This document shows, in pieces, positions 28,293 through 36,691 of a stretch of DNA of 64,000 nucleotides. The notes under the pieces are model-generated. The model saw only the letters and a program-made list of their open reading frames with translations. It ran no database searches and was not told where the DNA came from. How positions within the stretch are numbered: position 1 is the first letter of the stretch; the number at the start of each line of letters is the position of its first letter. Origin of the DNA: WJKG01 sp964627305 (GTDB lineage Bacteria > Zixibacteria > MSB-5A5 > GN15 > FEB-12); NCBI GenBank assembly GCA_964627305.1, contig CAZVHP010000005.1, positions 239,728-303,727 of the forward strand. The letters are read 5' to 3'. Both the position numbers and the translations under genes were made by a program.

Positions 28293-28808
28293 CTACCTGT
28301 GCATGCGGAACCATTCGGCGGGATCATCGACAAACTTCAGACAGGACTTCAGCAGGCGGGCGTGCATCTTCTCCTCTGCGATCAGCCACTTGTAGAACTT
28401 CTTGACCCGGGGATGGGTGGCTTCGGCCAGCTTCTCCTCATAGAATTCCTCGGCGCCATTCTCGAACTTGATGGCAAACTCATAAGCCTCCCGGTCCGAG
28501 CCGATCGGTTGATCGGCCTTCTCCAAACGGGCGAGAGTCTCGTTGAATGAGACCAGTTTCTCCTCGGCGTCGGACTCGCCCACATCCACCAACTGCGACT
28601 CATCTCCTCTTGTCACGCTGGCGAAGAAATCCCGAATTGTCGCAATATGTCGATCCTCTTCGGCAGCCAGGAACTCGAAGGTCTGGCGGGCGAACTTGCT
28701 CGTCGTCTTCTTCGCTGCTTCGACGAAGAATGCCTTGCCATCCTCCTCAAGCTTCAGAGCTACTCGGTAGGGTTCAAGGTGGTCGTATGCAGGCGTCTTG
28801 TCATTCAT
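28293..28808 (-). CDS. Ferritin-like diiron protein, 171 aa (copy 2)
   Basis: Same size and design as the gene at 24264-24779 but on the other strand. It contains ALKLEEDGKAFFVEAAKK and LAAEEDRHIATIRDF (first E and ExxH), then AIKFENGAEEFYEEKLAEA and LIAEEKMHARLLKSC (second E and ExxH). This gives a complete pair of diiron ligand sets within a four-helix bundle. It ends WFRMHR and has no rubredoxin domain. Likely iron or peroxide handling; specific role unknown. It lies about 186 bp upstream (in reading direction) of the dipeptidase gene start at 28106 and about 60 bp beyond the ABC permease stop. Confidence 0.83.
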   Translation of the reverse strand: MNDKTPAYDHLEPYRVALKLEEDGKAFFVEAAKKTTSKFARQTFEFLAAEEDRHIATIRDFFASVTRGDESQLVDVGESDAEEKLVSFNETLARLEKADQPIGSDREAYEFAIKFENGAEEFYEEKLAEATHPRVKKFYKWLIAEEKMHARLLKSCLKFVDDPAEWFRMHR

Positions 28809-28868
28809 AGCTTGTCAGTATCCAGAATCAGGTGTCAGTGGAGAAGATAGTCGTGATTGGTGAGCAGG

Positions 28869-29678
28869 TCAATAGTCGCGGCGCTGGAACATGGCCACCG
28901 TCAGCCACATCATCGCCACCGCAAACAACAAGGTGCTCCACACCGGCAGCCACGAGTCCACACTGTCGGCGAACGCGATCTGCCGGAACACTGTCTCCAT
29001 GTCGCCGATTTTGGGCAACACATAGTACAGCGTGTCGAGAATACCGACCACAAGGCGGCTGTTGAGAAACTCGGAGAGTCCCTCTCGCCAGGTGCCGTAC
29101 CAGCCGGACAACAGCTTCTGAGCAATCCACAGCACAAACGTAGCGGAGATCGTCATACCCACTGAGCCGGACATCAGCCCCACGAATACCGTGAAACTGA
29201 GCCACACAAACAGACTGACCAGCGCCCCGACAACCACCCAAAGCAGAGCCGGCGCCGCAAGGCCATATGTGATCCACAGCGTCACATAAAGCACCGCTGC
29301 GCACACGACAACAGCCCCCCCGTAAACAACTTCAATAGCGATCAGCTTGTGCAGATACAACTCGGCCCGTGAGACCGGACGCGACAGGTAGTAATCTGCG
29401 GTACCTCGTCGTAACATCCGGGGAAACAGGCCCGCAGTCGACATCACGGCCACAAAGACCAGCAATGCCACGAAACTCGCGAAGGCCTGCATCAACGGAC
29501 CGCGGGTTAGCTGACGGAGGCTTTCTTCCATATCGGGGCTCCCCTGAATCTCTATGTGGAAGTCGACCGCCAGGCTCCCCAGAACAGCCAGCACGGCCAG
29601 CGCTGTGAGAAAGCCGAACAGAATGGTCATCTTGCGACTGCGAAACTCGCTCCATGTATCGCGAACCATCGCCATCAT
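28869..29678 (-). CDS. ABC-2 type transporter permease
   Basis: 269 aa with six predicted membrane helices: ILFGFLTALAVLAVLGSLAVD, AFASFVALLVFVAVMSTAGL, then FPRMLRRGTADYYLSRPVSR, which is the conserved cytoplasmic loop of ABC-2 permeases, then four more helices. It starts with an ATG four bases inside the ATPase gene (ATGA overlap), so the two are translated together. It is the membrane half of an export system with the ATPase at 29675. The substrate is not predictable. Its stop is followed by a ferritin-like gene on the same strand after 60 bp, which may be co-transcribed. Confidence 0.88.
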   Translation of the reverse strand: MMAMVRDTWSEFRSRKMTILFGFLTALAVLAVLGSLAVDFHIEIQGSPDMEESLRQLTRGPLMQAFASFVALLVFVAVMSTAGLFPRMLRRGTADYYLSRPVSRAELYLHKLIAIEVVYGGAVVVCAAVLYVTLWITYGLAAPALLWVVVGALVSLFVWLSFTVFVGLMSGSVGMTISATFVLWIAQKLLSGWYGTWREGLSEFLNSRLVVGILDTLYYVLPKIGDMETVFRQIAFADSVDSWLPVWSTLLFAVAMMWLTVAMFQRRDY

Positions 29679-30646
29679 ACGCCCTTCTCCTGCGGCTCCG
29701 TGACAGCCTCGACAAACGACTGCTCCAGCGTCAGCTTCATCGGCTTGACAGACCTGATACTGATTCTCTTGGCGCGCATGGCGTCGATCACCCAGTTGAC
29801 GTTCTCCGAGTCATTGAGCTCGACAATCAGTCGGTTCGAAGACACCGACACTCGCTTGCCGATGTCCTCAGGAATATCGAACAGCCGGTTGCCAATCTCT
29901 GCCTCGATCTCGTACTGGCTGCGACGACTGGTCAGCTCCTCCACACTGCCCACCTTGACGACCTTGCCACGCTGCAGAATCGCCACCCGATCGGCAACTG
30001 ACTCCACCTCGGAAAGCAGGTGGCTGTTGAGCACCACCGTCTTGCCCTCATCGCGCACCCGCTGAAAGACCTTGCGCAATTCCACCTTCCCGACCGGATC
30101 AACACCATCGGTCGGTTCATCGAGCAGCAACAGGTCGGGATTGGCCACCATGGCTTGAGCCAGACCGATCCGCTGGGCCATCCCCTTGGAATACTTCCGA
30201 ATGAGAGTGTCGCCCCACTTAGCCATATCGACCAAATCGAGCAGGTAGTCGCTCCGCTCTTCAATCTGTACACGCGTCATACCGTGAAAGCGACCTGTCA
30301 GCGCAATCAGCCCGCGTCCTGTCAGGTGTTCCGGGAAACGATGGTTCTCAGGCAGGAAACCGACCTTGCGACGAGAGCGCGGATCGGCTGGCGGCAGACC
30401 GTGGATCATAGCACTGCCGGACGTTGGCCGGCAAATCGACAACAGCACCTTAAACAAGGTCGTCTTGCCGGCGCCATTCGGCCCCAGCAGACCGAATACC
30501 TCGCGCTGTTCAATCGACAAGCTGACCTCATCGAGTGCCACTATGCCCCCCTTACGCATCCGTGGCTGGTAGACCTTGGTCAGTTTCTCAACATCGACGA
30601 CATTCACTGCTTGATTGCTCCAGTCCCTTGCCGAACAAGTATTCAC
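29675..30646 (-). CDS. ABC transporter ATP-binding protein
   Basis: 323 aa. The nucleotide-binding domain has Walker A GPNGAGKT, Q-loop region VGFLPENHRFPEHL, signature YSKGMAQRIGLAQAM, Walker B LLLLDEPTDGVDP and H-switch VLNSHLLSEVE. After residue 225 is a C-terminal extension (QYEIEAEIGNRLFD...) like that of ABC-2/DrrA-type exporter ATPases. The start may be the listed ATG or the later GTG near VNVVDVEKL. It overlaps the permease start by four bases (ATGA). Together they form a two-component exporter; the closest general analogy is drug- or lipid-exporting ABC-2 systems. It is the first gene of this small operon. Confidence 0.93.
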   Translation of the reverse strand: MNTCSARDWSNQAVNVVDVEKLTKVYQPRMRKGGIVALDEVSLSIEQREVFGLLGPNGAGKTTLFKVLLSICRPTSGSAMIHGLPPADPRSRRKVGFLPENHRFPEHLTGRGLIALTGRFHGMTRVQIEERSDYLLDLVDMAKWGDTLIRKYSKGMAQRIGLAQAMVANPDLLLLDEPTDGVDPVGKVELRKVFQRVRDEGKTVVLNSHLLSEVESVADRVAILQRGKVVKVGSVEELTSRRSQYEIEAEIGNRLFDIPEDIGKRVSVSSNRLIVELNDSENVNWVIDAMRAKRISIRSVKPMKLTLEQSFVEAVTEPQEKGV

Positions 30647-30788
30647 ACTTCATTGACGGTACCAAAATAGGCATACGGAAAATCGGCACGCAAGTTTGTT
30701 TTACTCATCTGCCAGCCGGAGGGAATGAGGTGCCTTGAGAATTCTGGCAGTTAAACCGTCAACTCGAGCAAGCGCCACCAGCCGAAGA

Positions 30789-31553
30789 TCATTCACTAAC
30801 GGAATCGCGGTGTCGCCCGGTCAGCCTCACAACCACTATTGACACCTCGTACAGCACATACAGTGGTCCAGCCAGCATAAGCTGGGTGGCAACATCGGGG
30901 GTCGGCGTGATGATGGCTGCTGCGATGAGAATCAGTACCACCGCGTAGCGCCTGCCCTTGCCCAGTATCTGTGGTGTAACAATCCCCAGCCGGCCGAGAA
31001 AATAGGCTACAACGGGGATCTGGAAACCGATTCCAAACGCCAGCAGCAGCATCCCCGCGAACGAGATGTAGCTGCTGACCGTAATGATCGGGCTGAGCAG
31101 ATCCCCCGAGAAGCCGATCAGGAAGTTCAGCGAAAATGGCAGCACCACAAGATAGCAGAATCCGGCCCCGGTCAGAAACAGCGTCGTCGATACCGCTACA
31201 AGCGGAAGCACAGTCGCCTTCTCACGCTGATAAAGCCCCGGTGATATGAAGGACCACGCCTGATAGAAGAAAAACGGCGCCGAAACCACCAGGCCCGTAA
31301 CCAGCGATATCTTCAGATACGCATAGAACGACCCCGTTACCTCGGTTACGTGCAGCTTGATTCCCCCTGCCGGCCTGACGAAGAAAGTCATTATCTGCTC
31401 GGAAAAATAGAAGGCAGCCGCTGTTGCCATGATTGCCGCCAGCGTGCACCAAATGAGCCGCCGACGCAACTCCTCCAGGTGATCCAGAAACGGCATACCA
31501 CCCCCGGTGTCGGGATCATCGGGATAGGGGCTGTCCTTCTCGGGAGTGCTCAT
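30789..31553 (-). CDS. tatC: Sec-independent protein translocase TatC
   Basis: 254 aa, six membrane helices. The family signatures are FLDHLEELRRRLIW near the N-terminus, the KISLVTGLVVSAPFFFYQAWSFISPGLYQREK segment split over helix 2 and the following loop, GFCYLVVLPFSLNFL (helix 3), and ILIAAAIITPTPDVATQLMLAGPLYVLYE (helices 5-6 with the conserved TP.D). It forms the signal-peptide receptor of the twin-arginine export system together with TatA/TatB. No tatA is visible near it in this window. It is monocistronic-looking: the next gene on the same strand (nrdR) starts 515 bp away in reading order and a 62-bp gap separates them. Confidence 0.95.
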   Translation of the reverse strand: MSTPEKDSPYPDDPDTGGGMPFLDHLEELRRRLIWCTLAAIMATAAAFYFSEQIMTFFVRPAGGIKLHVTEVTGSFYAYLKISLVTGLVVSAPFFFYQAWSFISPGLYQREKATVLPLVAVSTTLFLTGAGFCYLVVLPFSLNFLIGFSGDLLSPIITVSSYISFAGMLLLAFGIGFQIPVVAYFLGRLGIVTPQILGKGRRYAVVLILIAAAIITPTPDVATQLMLAGPLYVLYEVSIVVVRLTGRHRDSVSE

Positions 31554-31615
31554 AACCGTGCAATTAGGTCACAGGGGGAATAGTTGTCAATGCCTTTACC
31601 GAACCAACCGCGCCC

Positions 31616-32068
31616 CTACTCACCCAGCAGGCGCCTCAGTTCATCGAGAAACTCACTCTTGTCCTTGAACTTCCGGTAGACACTCGCAAACCGGACATAG
31701 GCAATCTCGTCGGTCTCCCGGAGCTTGTCCATCACGAGCTCCCCCACCTCCTGACTGCTTATCTCGCTACGAAAGCGGGAGTTAAGCGTGGCTTCGACTT
31801 CATCGGCGATCGACTCCAGTTGCTTGGATGTGACCGGTCGCTTGTTGCACGCCAGCTTAAGACCATGAAGAAGCTTGGTGCGATCATACGGCTCATGGCG
31901 ACCGTCCGACTTGATGATTGTCAGCGCTACGTGCTCCACGTACTCGTAGGTCGTGAAGCGCTTCTGGCAGCCAAGGCACTCCCTGCGACGGCGGACGGCA
32001 TGACCATCCTGCGAGGGACGGCTGTCGACTACCTTGTTCTCCTCATGTCCGCAGTGGGGGCAACGCAT
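31616..32068 (-). CDS. nrdR: Transcriptional repressor NrdR
   Basis: 150 aa from the ATG at 32066-32068, which puts the zinc ribbon at the very start: C3, C6, C31 and C34 (MRCPHCGHEENKVVDSRP...RRRECLGC). The ATP-cone domain follows (FTTYEYVEHVALTIIKSDG, TKLLHGLKLACNKRPV) and ends VASVYRKFKDKSEFLDELRRL-like. NrdR senses ATP/dATP and represses ribonucleotide reductase genes. The longer frame starting at 32128 adds residues outside the family. It is located between cutA and tatC on the leftward strand, and its length matches the usual 150-160 residues. Confidence 0.95.
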   Translation of the reverse strand: MRCPHCGHEENKVVDSRPSQDGHAVRRRRECLGCQKRFTTYEYVEHVALTIIKSDGRHEPYDRTKLLHGLKLACNKRPVTSKQLESIADEVEATLNSRFRSEISSQEVGELVMDKLRETDEIAYVRFASVYRKFKDKSEFLDELRRLLGE

Positions 32069-32172
32069 AGCGCAATAGAGCCAACGGGCGGGCGTCTCGG
32101 CAGTCGCAATTGGCCATCGGTGCTTCACACCAGCGACGTAAGCAATGAGACTCCCGGCCGGCAGCGTCGCTG

Positions 32173-32487
32173 TTACTCCGTTTCCTCCTTGATCCAGGCG
32201 ATGTATTCAGCAAGCCCGGCTACCAGGGGCATGGCGATCACCTCCGGCAGATCGTACGGGTGGTTCTCCTCGATGTACTCGATGAGCTCATCCATGCGTC
32301 CTGCCGTCGTCTTGATGATCATCAGCGACTCGGTATCAGTCTCGATTTTGTCATCCCACCGGTATACCGAATCGATGCGGGGGACAATGTTTATGCAGGC
32401 AGCCAGCCGCTCTTCGACAATGGCAGTGGCCAACTGGCGTGCCTCATCACGGGGCACCGATACGAGAACGACACGAATACTCTCCAT
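32173..32487 (-). CDS. cutA: Divalent-cation tolerance protein CutA
   Basis: 104 aa. CutA forms a ferredoxin-like trimer and is linked to copper tolerance, although its exact role is debated. Sequence signatures: RLAACINIVP with the conserved CxN-like cysteine, SVYRWDDKIETDTESLMIIKT (the W and E residues of the trimer core), ENHPYDLPEVIAMPLV (H-P-Y-x-x-P-E-I/V, the strongest hallmark) and YIAWIKEE. The start codon directly follows the stop of the upstream gene (TAG then ATG), consistent with coupled expression. Length is normal. Confidence 0.95.
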   Translation of the reverse strand: MESIRVVLVSVPRDEARQLATAIVEERLAACINIVPRIDSVYRWDDKIETDTESLMIIKTTAGRMDELIEYIEENHPYDLPEVIAMPLVAGLAEYIAWIKEETE

Positions 32488-32796
32488 CTACTTGTTGACC
32501 TCCCGCTTCAGTTGTTTCTCGATCGAGGAGACCTTGCCGGTCAGCCGATTACGGGCTCCCTTGCGATCATCGATATGCATGATAATATACACCCGGCTGT
32601 GCTTCCGGCGAAGCATCAGGCGGGCTTTGTTGATTACCGGGATAACTGCATTCCAGTCTCCCTCAATCAGCGTCGCCATTGAGGTCACCTTGTACGGCAA
32701 TCCGGACTTATCAATAATGTCGATCACTTTGGCCACATCAGCCGAAACGCTGTCTGATCTCTTGTCCGTCGGAAACATTGCCAGCGAAAACAGCAT
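32488..32796 (-). CDS. MTH1187/DUF77 family thiamine-binding protein
   Basis: 102 aa from the ATG at 32794-32796; a GTG two codons earlier is an alternative, but the AAGGGA ribosome site is better spaced for the ATG. It is a small ferredoxin-like-fold protein, with MLFSLAMFPTDK at the start, then VIDIIDKSGLPYKVTSMATLIEGDW, then VIPVINKARLMLRR, matching the MTH1187/YkoF-related family that binds thiamine or related molecules. Its stop abuts the cutA start codon, so the pair is an operon of two small ferredoxin-fold proteins. The function is not known beyond ligand binding in the family. Confidence 0.85.
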   Translation of the reverse strand: MLFSLAMFPTDKRSDSVSADVAKVIDIIDKSGLPYKVTSMATLIEGDWNAVIPVINKARLMLRRKHSRVYIIMHIDDRKGARNRLTGKVSSIEKQLKREVNK

Positions 32797-32832
32797 AGTC
32801 ACCAGTCCCTTCCAAAAATGGTCGGTTGACTC

Positions 32833-34104
32833 CTACACACCCGCTGCCCGGTATTCCGCCTGCAGCTCCGGGTATAACGGAAACTTCGCACAAAACTGCT
32901 CAACGTCCTGCGCTATCTCGGCAAGCACCTCATCCTTAAGACGATTCGCGATCCCGCGATCGATGAAGTCCGCAATCCGCTTCATTTCATCCGGTCCCAT
33001 CCCTCGGGTCGTCACAGCCGGAGTCCCGAGACGCACGCCCGACGTCACAAACGGCTTTTCCGGATCGAACGGCACCGTGTTCTTGTTGGCCGTTATCCCT
33101 GCCTTGTCCAGGGCGATCTCAACTTTCTTGCCGGTGACTTTGGGGATATCAATGAAGTTCATCAGCATCAGGTGCGTGTCAGTACCGCCTGCGACCAGCC
33201 GGTGTCCTTTTACCTTGAGCGCCTCCGCCAGCGTAGCGGCATTCTCGACCACTCTCTTCTGGTACGTCCGGAATTCGTCCGACATCGCCTGCTTGAATGC
33301 AACTGCCTTGGCGGCAATTATGTGCATTAGCGGCCCCCCCTGAATCCCGGGCATTACCGTTCGATCCAGATCGGCCGCATACTTCTCCTTGCACATCACC
33401 ACCCCCCCGCGCGGCCCGCGAAGCGTCTTGTGGGTTGTCGAGGTGACGAATTCTGCCATTTCAATCGGCGAGGGATGCACTCCCGCTGCCACCAGACCGG
33501 CGATATGAGCGATATCCACCATCATATAGGCACCGCAGGCATCACACGCCTCGCGAATCTTGACAAAATCCCAGAACCGGGGATACGCCGAGGCTCCCGC
33601 CACAATCATCTTCGGCCTGATCTCTTTCGCCTGCCTGATCAGGGCATCGTAATCGATGACTTCCGTCTCGCGGTCTACCTGGTATCCGACGAAATTGTAG
33701 AGCATTCCCGAAAAATTGATCGGGTGCCCGTGAGTGAGGTGCCCACCGTGAGACAAATCCAGCCCCATGACCGTATCGCCCGGTTTGAGCACCGTGAAGT
33801 AGACGGCCATATTCGCCTGCGAACCGGAGTGCGGTTGCACATTGGCATGCTCACAGCCGAACAACTTCTTGAGCCGCTCCCGGGCAAGGTCCTCGGCAAC
33901 ATCGACAAACTCACATCCACCGTAGTATCGCTTACCCGGATAACCCTCGGCGTACTTGTTGGTCATCACACCGCCGGCGGCCTCCATAACTGCCTGCGAT
34001 GTGAAGTTCTCGGAGGCAATCAACTCCAGCTTGGTTGACTGCCGATTCGCCTCCCGGACAATGGCATCGTATACTTCAGGATCAGCCTTCTGCAAGTACG
34101 ACAT
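32833..34104 (-). CDS. glyA: Serine hydroxymethyltransferase GlyA
   Basis: 423 aa, PLP enzyme interconverting serine and glycine with tetrahydrofolate; supplies one-carbon units. Start ATG 34102-34104 after CAAGGAGTCTG. Signatures: LELIASENFTSQAVMEAAG, NKYAEGYPGKRYYGGCE, NVQPHSGSQAN, and STTHKTLRGPRGG with the PLP-binding lysine, plus DTHLMLMNF and GVRLGTPAVTTRGM. Length is typical. A terminator-like hairpin at 34189-34218 separates it from the rpiB/ilvE operon upstream, so it should have its own promoter. Confidence 0.97.
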   Translation of the reverse strand: MSYLQKADPEVYDAIVREANRQSTKLELIASENFTSQAVMEAAGGVMTNKYAEGYPGKRYYGGCEFVDVAEDLARERLKKLFGCEHANVQPHSGSQANMAVYFTVLKPGDTVMGLDLSHGGHLTHGHPINFSGMLYNFVGYQVDRETEVIDYDALIRQAKEIRPKMIVAGASAYPRFWDFVKIREACDACGAYMMVDIAHIAGLVAAGVHPSPIEMAEFVTSTTHKTLRGPRGGVVMCKEKYAADLDRTVMPGIQGGPLMHIIAAKAVAFKQAMSDEFRTYQKRVVENAATLAEALKVKGHRLVAGGTDTHLMLMNFIDIPKVTGKKVEIALDKAGITANKNTVPFDPEKPFVTSGVRLGTPAVTTRGMGPDEMKRIADFIDRGIANRLKDEVLAEIAQDVEQFCAKFPLYPELQAEYRAAGV

Positions 34105-34188
34105 AGCACAGACTCCTTGGACATAATTTGCCACAATGTATCACATAACGACCCGGCGGTCAATGGCCGGTCGCGGCAGATTCAACCC

Positions 34189-34218
34189 AAAAAGAAGGCG
34201 GGAAGCATCGCCTCCCGC
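34189..34218 (-). terminator. Terminator after rpiB (leftward)
   Basis: On the minus strand a GCGGGA/TCCCGC stem (34213-34218 with 34198-34203, 9-nt loop) is followed by CCTTCTTTTT. It lies 30-60 bp past the rpiB stop. Confidence 0.6.
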
Positions 34219-34251
34219 TTTCCTGGTCGTTTGTCTCACGTCGCTGCCACG

Positions 34252-34713
34252 TCATTCGAGGCTTGAACGTACATACTCATCCTCCAGCGCAGAGATCTTG
34301 TCCACTCGACGCTTGTGACGACCGCCCTCAAACTCGGTGTCAAGAAACGTGGTGACGATATCCTCCCAGATGTCCTCACTGACGTACTTCTGCCCCATGC
34401 TGAGCACATTGGCATCGTTGTGCAACCGCGTGTAGTAGGCCATGTCACGGTTGAGTGCCAGCCCTGATCGAACCCCGCGAACCTTATTGGCCGTGATATT
34501 CGTGCCGTTCCCGGTCCAGCAGATGACAACACCCCGGTCCGCCCGACCCTCCGACACCGCCAGGGCCACCTCCCTGGCATAGTCCGGATAGTCGACGGAA
34601 TCGGTCGTATTGGTCCCGTAATCAAGTACCGCATGACCCAGCCTGATCAGAAGTGCCTTCACCTTGTCCTTCAGTTCAACCCCGGCGTGGTCACATCCGA
34701 TAGCTACCTTCAT
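34252..34713 (-). CDS. rpiB: Ribose-5-phosphate isomerase B
   Basis: 153 aa RpiB/LacAB-type isomerase of the pentose phosphate pathway. Signatures: MKVAIGCDHAGVELKDKV, YGTNTTDSVDYPDYA, GVVICWTGNGTNITANKVRGVRSGLALN, NDANVLSMGQKY and EFEGGRHKRRVDKI. The catalytic cysteine of the active-site loop is kept (VVIC), but the following usual Gly is Trp, giving C-W-T-G-N-G; that variation resembles some deep-branching homologues. Overlaps the ilvE stop by four bases (ATGA), indicating an operon. Typical length is 145-155 residues. Confidence 0.95.
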   Translation of the reverse strand: MKVAIGCDHAGVELKDKVKALLIRLGHAVLDYGTNTTDSVDYPDYAREVALAVSEGRADRGVVICWTGNGTNITANKVRGVRSGLALNRDMAYYTRLHNDANVLSMGQKYVSEDIWEDIVTTFLDTEFEGGRHKRRVDKISALEDEYVRSSLE

Positions 34714-35654
34714 TTTGCGGCCACCCCTTCATACCTGGGAACATAGGTCAGCCAGCCGTACTTGTCCTCGGTCCTGCCTTCAATGATGTCGAAAAACGCC
34801 CTTTGCAAGCTCAGAGTAATCGGACCCGCCTTGCCCTCACCGATCGTGATATTATCGATTTTGGAGATGGGTGTCACCTCCGCTGCTGACCCCGTAAAGA
34901 ACACTTCGTCGGCAAGATACAGCGATTCACGCGGGACATTCTGCTCGATCACCTTGATTCCCATATCCTCGGCCAGCTTAATGATCGAACGCCGGGTGAT
35001 ACCGGGCAGGATGGAGGCCGAGAAGGTCGGCGTGATCAGGGCGCCATCACGAACCAGAAAGATGTTCTCACCGGAGCCTTCGGAAACATGACCGGAGACA
35101 TCAAGAGCGATTCCTTCAACATAGCCGTGACTGAGCGCTTCCTGCTTGATAAGCTGGCTGTTCATGTAGTTGGCTCCGGCCTTGGCCATGGCCGGCATCG
35201 TGTTCGGGGCAATCCGATGCCACGACGAGACACATACCGATACACCCTTCTCCAAAGCGCCCTCGCCCAGATACTGCCCCCAGGGCCACACGGCAATTGC
35301 AACATCGACCGGGCACGGTGTCGGATCTACGCCCAGCGAGTTGTACCCGCGATATGCGACCGGACGCACATAGCAGGCCTCAAGCTCGTTGATACCGATA
35401 GTGTCCAGCATGGCCTTGTCCAGCTCCTCAGCGGTGTACGGCATCGGCATGCGATAAATCTTGGCTGAATTAATCAACCTCCTGGAATGATCCCGAAGAC
35501 GAAAACAGGCTGGGCCATCAGGCGTCTTGTAGCAGCGCATTCCCTCAAAAACCGAGGATCCGTAGTGGATAACGTGGGAACAGATATGGATCTTCGCGTT
35601 GTCCCACTCAACGAACTCCCCATTCATCCAGATGTATTTGGACTTCTGCATCAT
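34710..35654 (-). CDS. ilvE: Branched-chain amino acid aminotransferase IlvE
   Basis: 314 aa fold-type IV PLP transaminase making valine, leucine and isoleucine from their keto acids. GGAGGAT precedes the start; a second ATG follows the first. Signatures: WMNGEFVEWDNAKIH, HYGSSVFEGMRCY, CYVRPVAYRGY, MAKAGANYMNSQL (PLP-lysine K158), VSEGSGENIFLVRDG, SILPGITRRSII, and ADEVFFTGSAAEVTPI. All family landmarks are present. It overlaps rpiB by four bases; the pairing of these two genes is not functionally obvious. Typical length is 290-315 residues. Confidence 0.96.
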   Translation of the reverse strand: MMQKSKYIWMNGEFVEWDNAKIHICSHVIHYGSSVFEGMRCYKTPDGPACFRLRDHSRRLINSAKIYRMPMPYTAEELDKAMLDTIGINELEACYVRPVAYRGYNSLGVDPTPCPVDVAIAVWPWGQYLGEGALEKGVSVCVSSWHRIAPNTMPAMAKAGANYMNSQLIKQEALSHGYVEGIALDVSGHVSEGSGENIFLVRDGALITPTFSASILPGITRRSIIKLAEDMGIKVIEQNVPRESLYLADEVFFTGSAAEVTPISKIDNITIGEGKAGPITLSLQRAFFDIIEGRTEDKYGWLTYVPRYEGVAAK

Positions 35655-35859
35655 AGCTCGGTATCCTCCAGGCCATAGCGGTTACAACATTTCCGGGTCG
35701 TTGAATATAGTCAAAAGCACGCCGGATTTCAATCGATTTCCCGAGAACACCGGGCAGCAGGAGCCAAGCCACCTTCAGACGACATGTGAACTATGCGATC
35801 GACAAGTTGTTGTACTGTTCACTGAAGTAGTTGCACTGCAAGCCCTCAAAGGACTAATC

Positions 35860-36081
35860 ATGAGATACCTGTTGGTTGTTCTGCTAATCTGCTGGGCAGT
35901 TGCTTTCGTCCTTGCGGCTTACGGATTCTGGCGAAGAGCTGAAGTCACGTCCCCTGATGAACCCCACAAGGACCAGGACGCCAGATCGAAACAGCGCTCA
36001 GGCACAGCTATGGTCAATACGGCCACTATCATCTTCATCCTGGGCGGACTGGCCGGCATCATCTACTGGTTCACCAGCTGA
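35860..36081 (+). CDS. Small two-helix membrane protein (twin 1)
   Basis: 73 aa started at ATG 35860 with AAAGGA upstream. An N-terminal helix (LLVVLLICWAVAFVLAAYGFW) is followed by a basic-acidic linker of about 25 residues (RRAEVTSPDEPHKDQDARSK) and a second helix (TATIIFILGGLAGIIYWF). No known domain is recognised. A clearly related protein of 74 residues lies 225 bp downstream at 36307 with the same helix-linker-helix plan, a charged WRR/WKK step after the first helix, and the ending IIYW/IVYW. The frame extends upstream to 35599, but no ribosome site supports that, and the upstream residues lack the helix design. Function unknown. Confidence 0.65.
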   Translation: MRYLLVVLLICWAVAFVLAAYGFWRRAEVTSPDEPHKDQDARSKQRSGTAMVNTATIIFILGGLAGIIYWFTS

Positions 36082-36306
36082 AGCACCTGACGCCCCGGCC
36101 AACTAAGCAGCGTAGTGAGTTGACTAACCAGCGAGGTGAGCTCGATCTGCGAGGCACTCCATCGCACACTACCCGGTTCTGCCGCTGTTTTTCGTGAATC
36201 GGCGCCCCGGCCCTGATGCCGCATTGTGGTTGACAAAGGCCGCCGCGTCTTGCACTGATTCTCATCCAACTTGTCTGGGATTAGAAGAATACTTGAGGGC
36301 TACAGA

Positions 36307-36531
36307 ATGAAGAGCTTATCGGTCATCAGTATGCTGTGCATGGTCGTGGCCTTTGTGCTGGCTCTGCGCGGCACATGGAAGAAGGCGGACATATTCGATA
36401 CCCCCGACAGACCAGCCACACCGGAACAACAGGGCATACTGCGTCAAGGCTCACTGCTCATTCGCCTGGCGAAGACGATCTTCGCGGTCGGCACCATTGC
36501 AGCCATCGTCTATTGGGGTATCGAGCCTTGA
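36307..36531 (+). CDS. Small two-helix membrane protein (twin 2)
   Basis: 74 aa from ATG 36307 with GAGGG upstream. First helix SVISMLCMVVAFVLALRGTW, charged linker KKADIFDTPDRPATPEQQ, then LLIRLAKTIFAVGTIAAIVYW as the second helix. It matches its neighbour at 35860 in length, helix positions, the VAFVLA core of helix 1 and the final (I/V)YW. The shared plan suggests tandem duplication and membrane insertion with both ends on the same side. No known family is recognised. The next feature is the tRNA-Thr gene on the opposite strand. Confidence 0.65.
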   Translation: MKSLSVISMLCMVVAFVLALRGTWKKADIFDTPDRPATPEQQGILRQGSLLIRLAKTIFAVGTIAAIVYWGIEP

Positions 36532-36691
36532 TGGTGGTGATGCCCCGCCCGGTGGCGGGAACGCCAGGCTGAGTGTAGCCGAGACCGAGACGAGCAACCG
36601 GCGGGAATCTTCCTACCGGAGTAAGCGGGCCTTCACCCGAGGTTTTGCTTCAAGGAAGTCATGTAAGTCGCTGCCCCCAAAATAAATAGAA

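Noticed and set aside
31820..33343. 507-codon open frame on the plus strand opposite glyA, cutA and nrdR.
   Set aside because: It lies antisense to four well-supported genes, is serine/arginine/isoleucine-rich without any domain, and is explained by codon bias of the genes on the other strand.
36544..36559. GC-rich hairpin CCCGCC/GGCGGG after the second small membrane protein gene.
   Set aside because: Only six pairs and no T run follow, so I do not call it a terminator.
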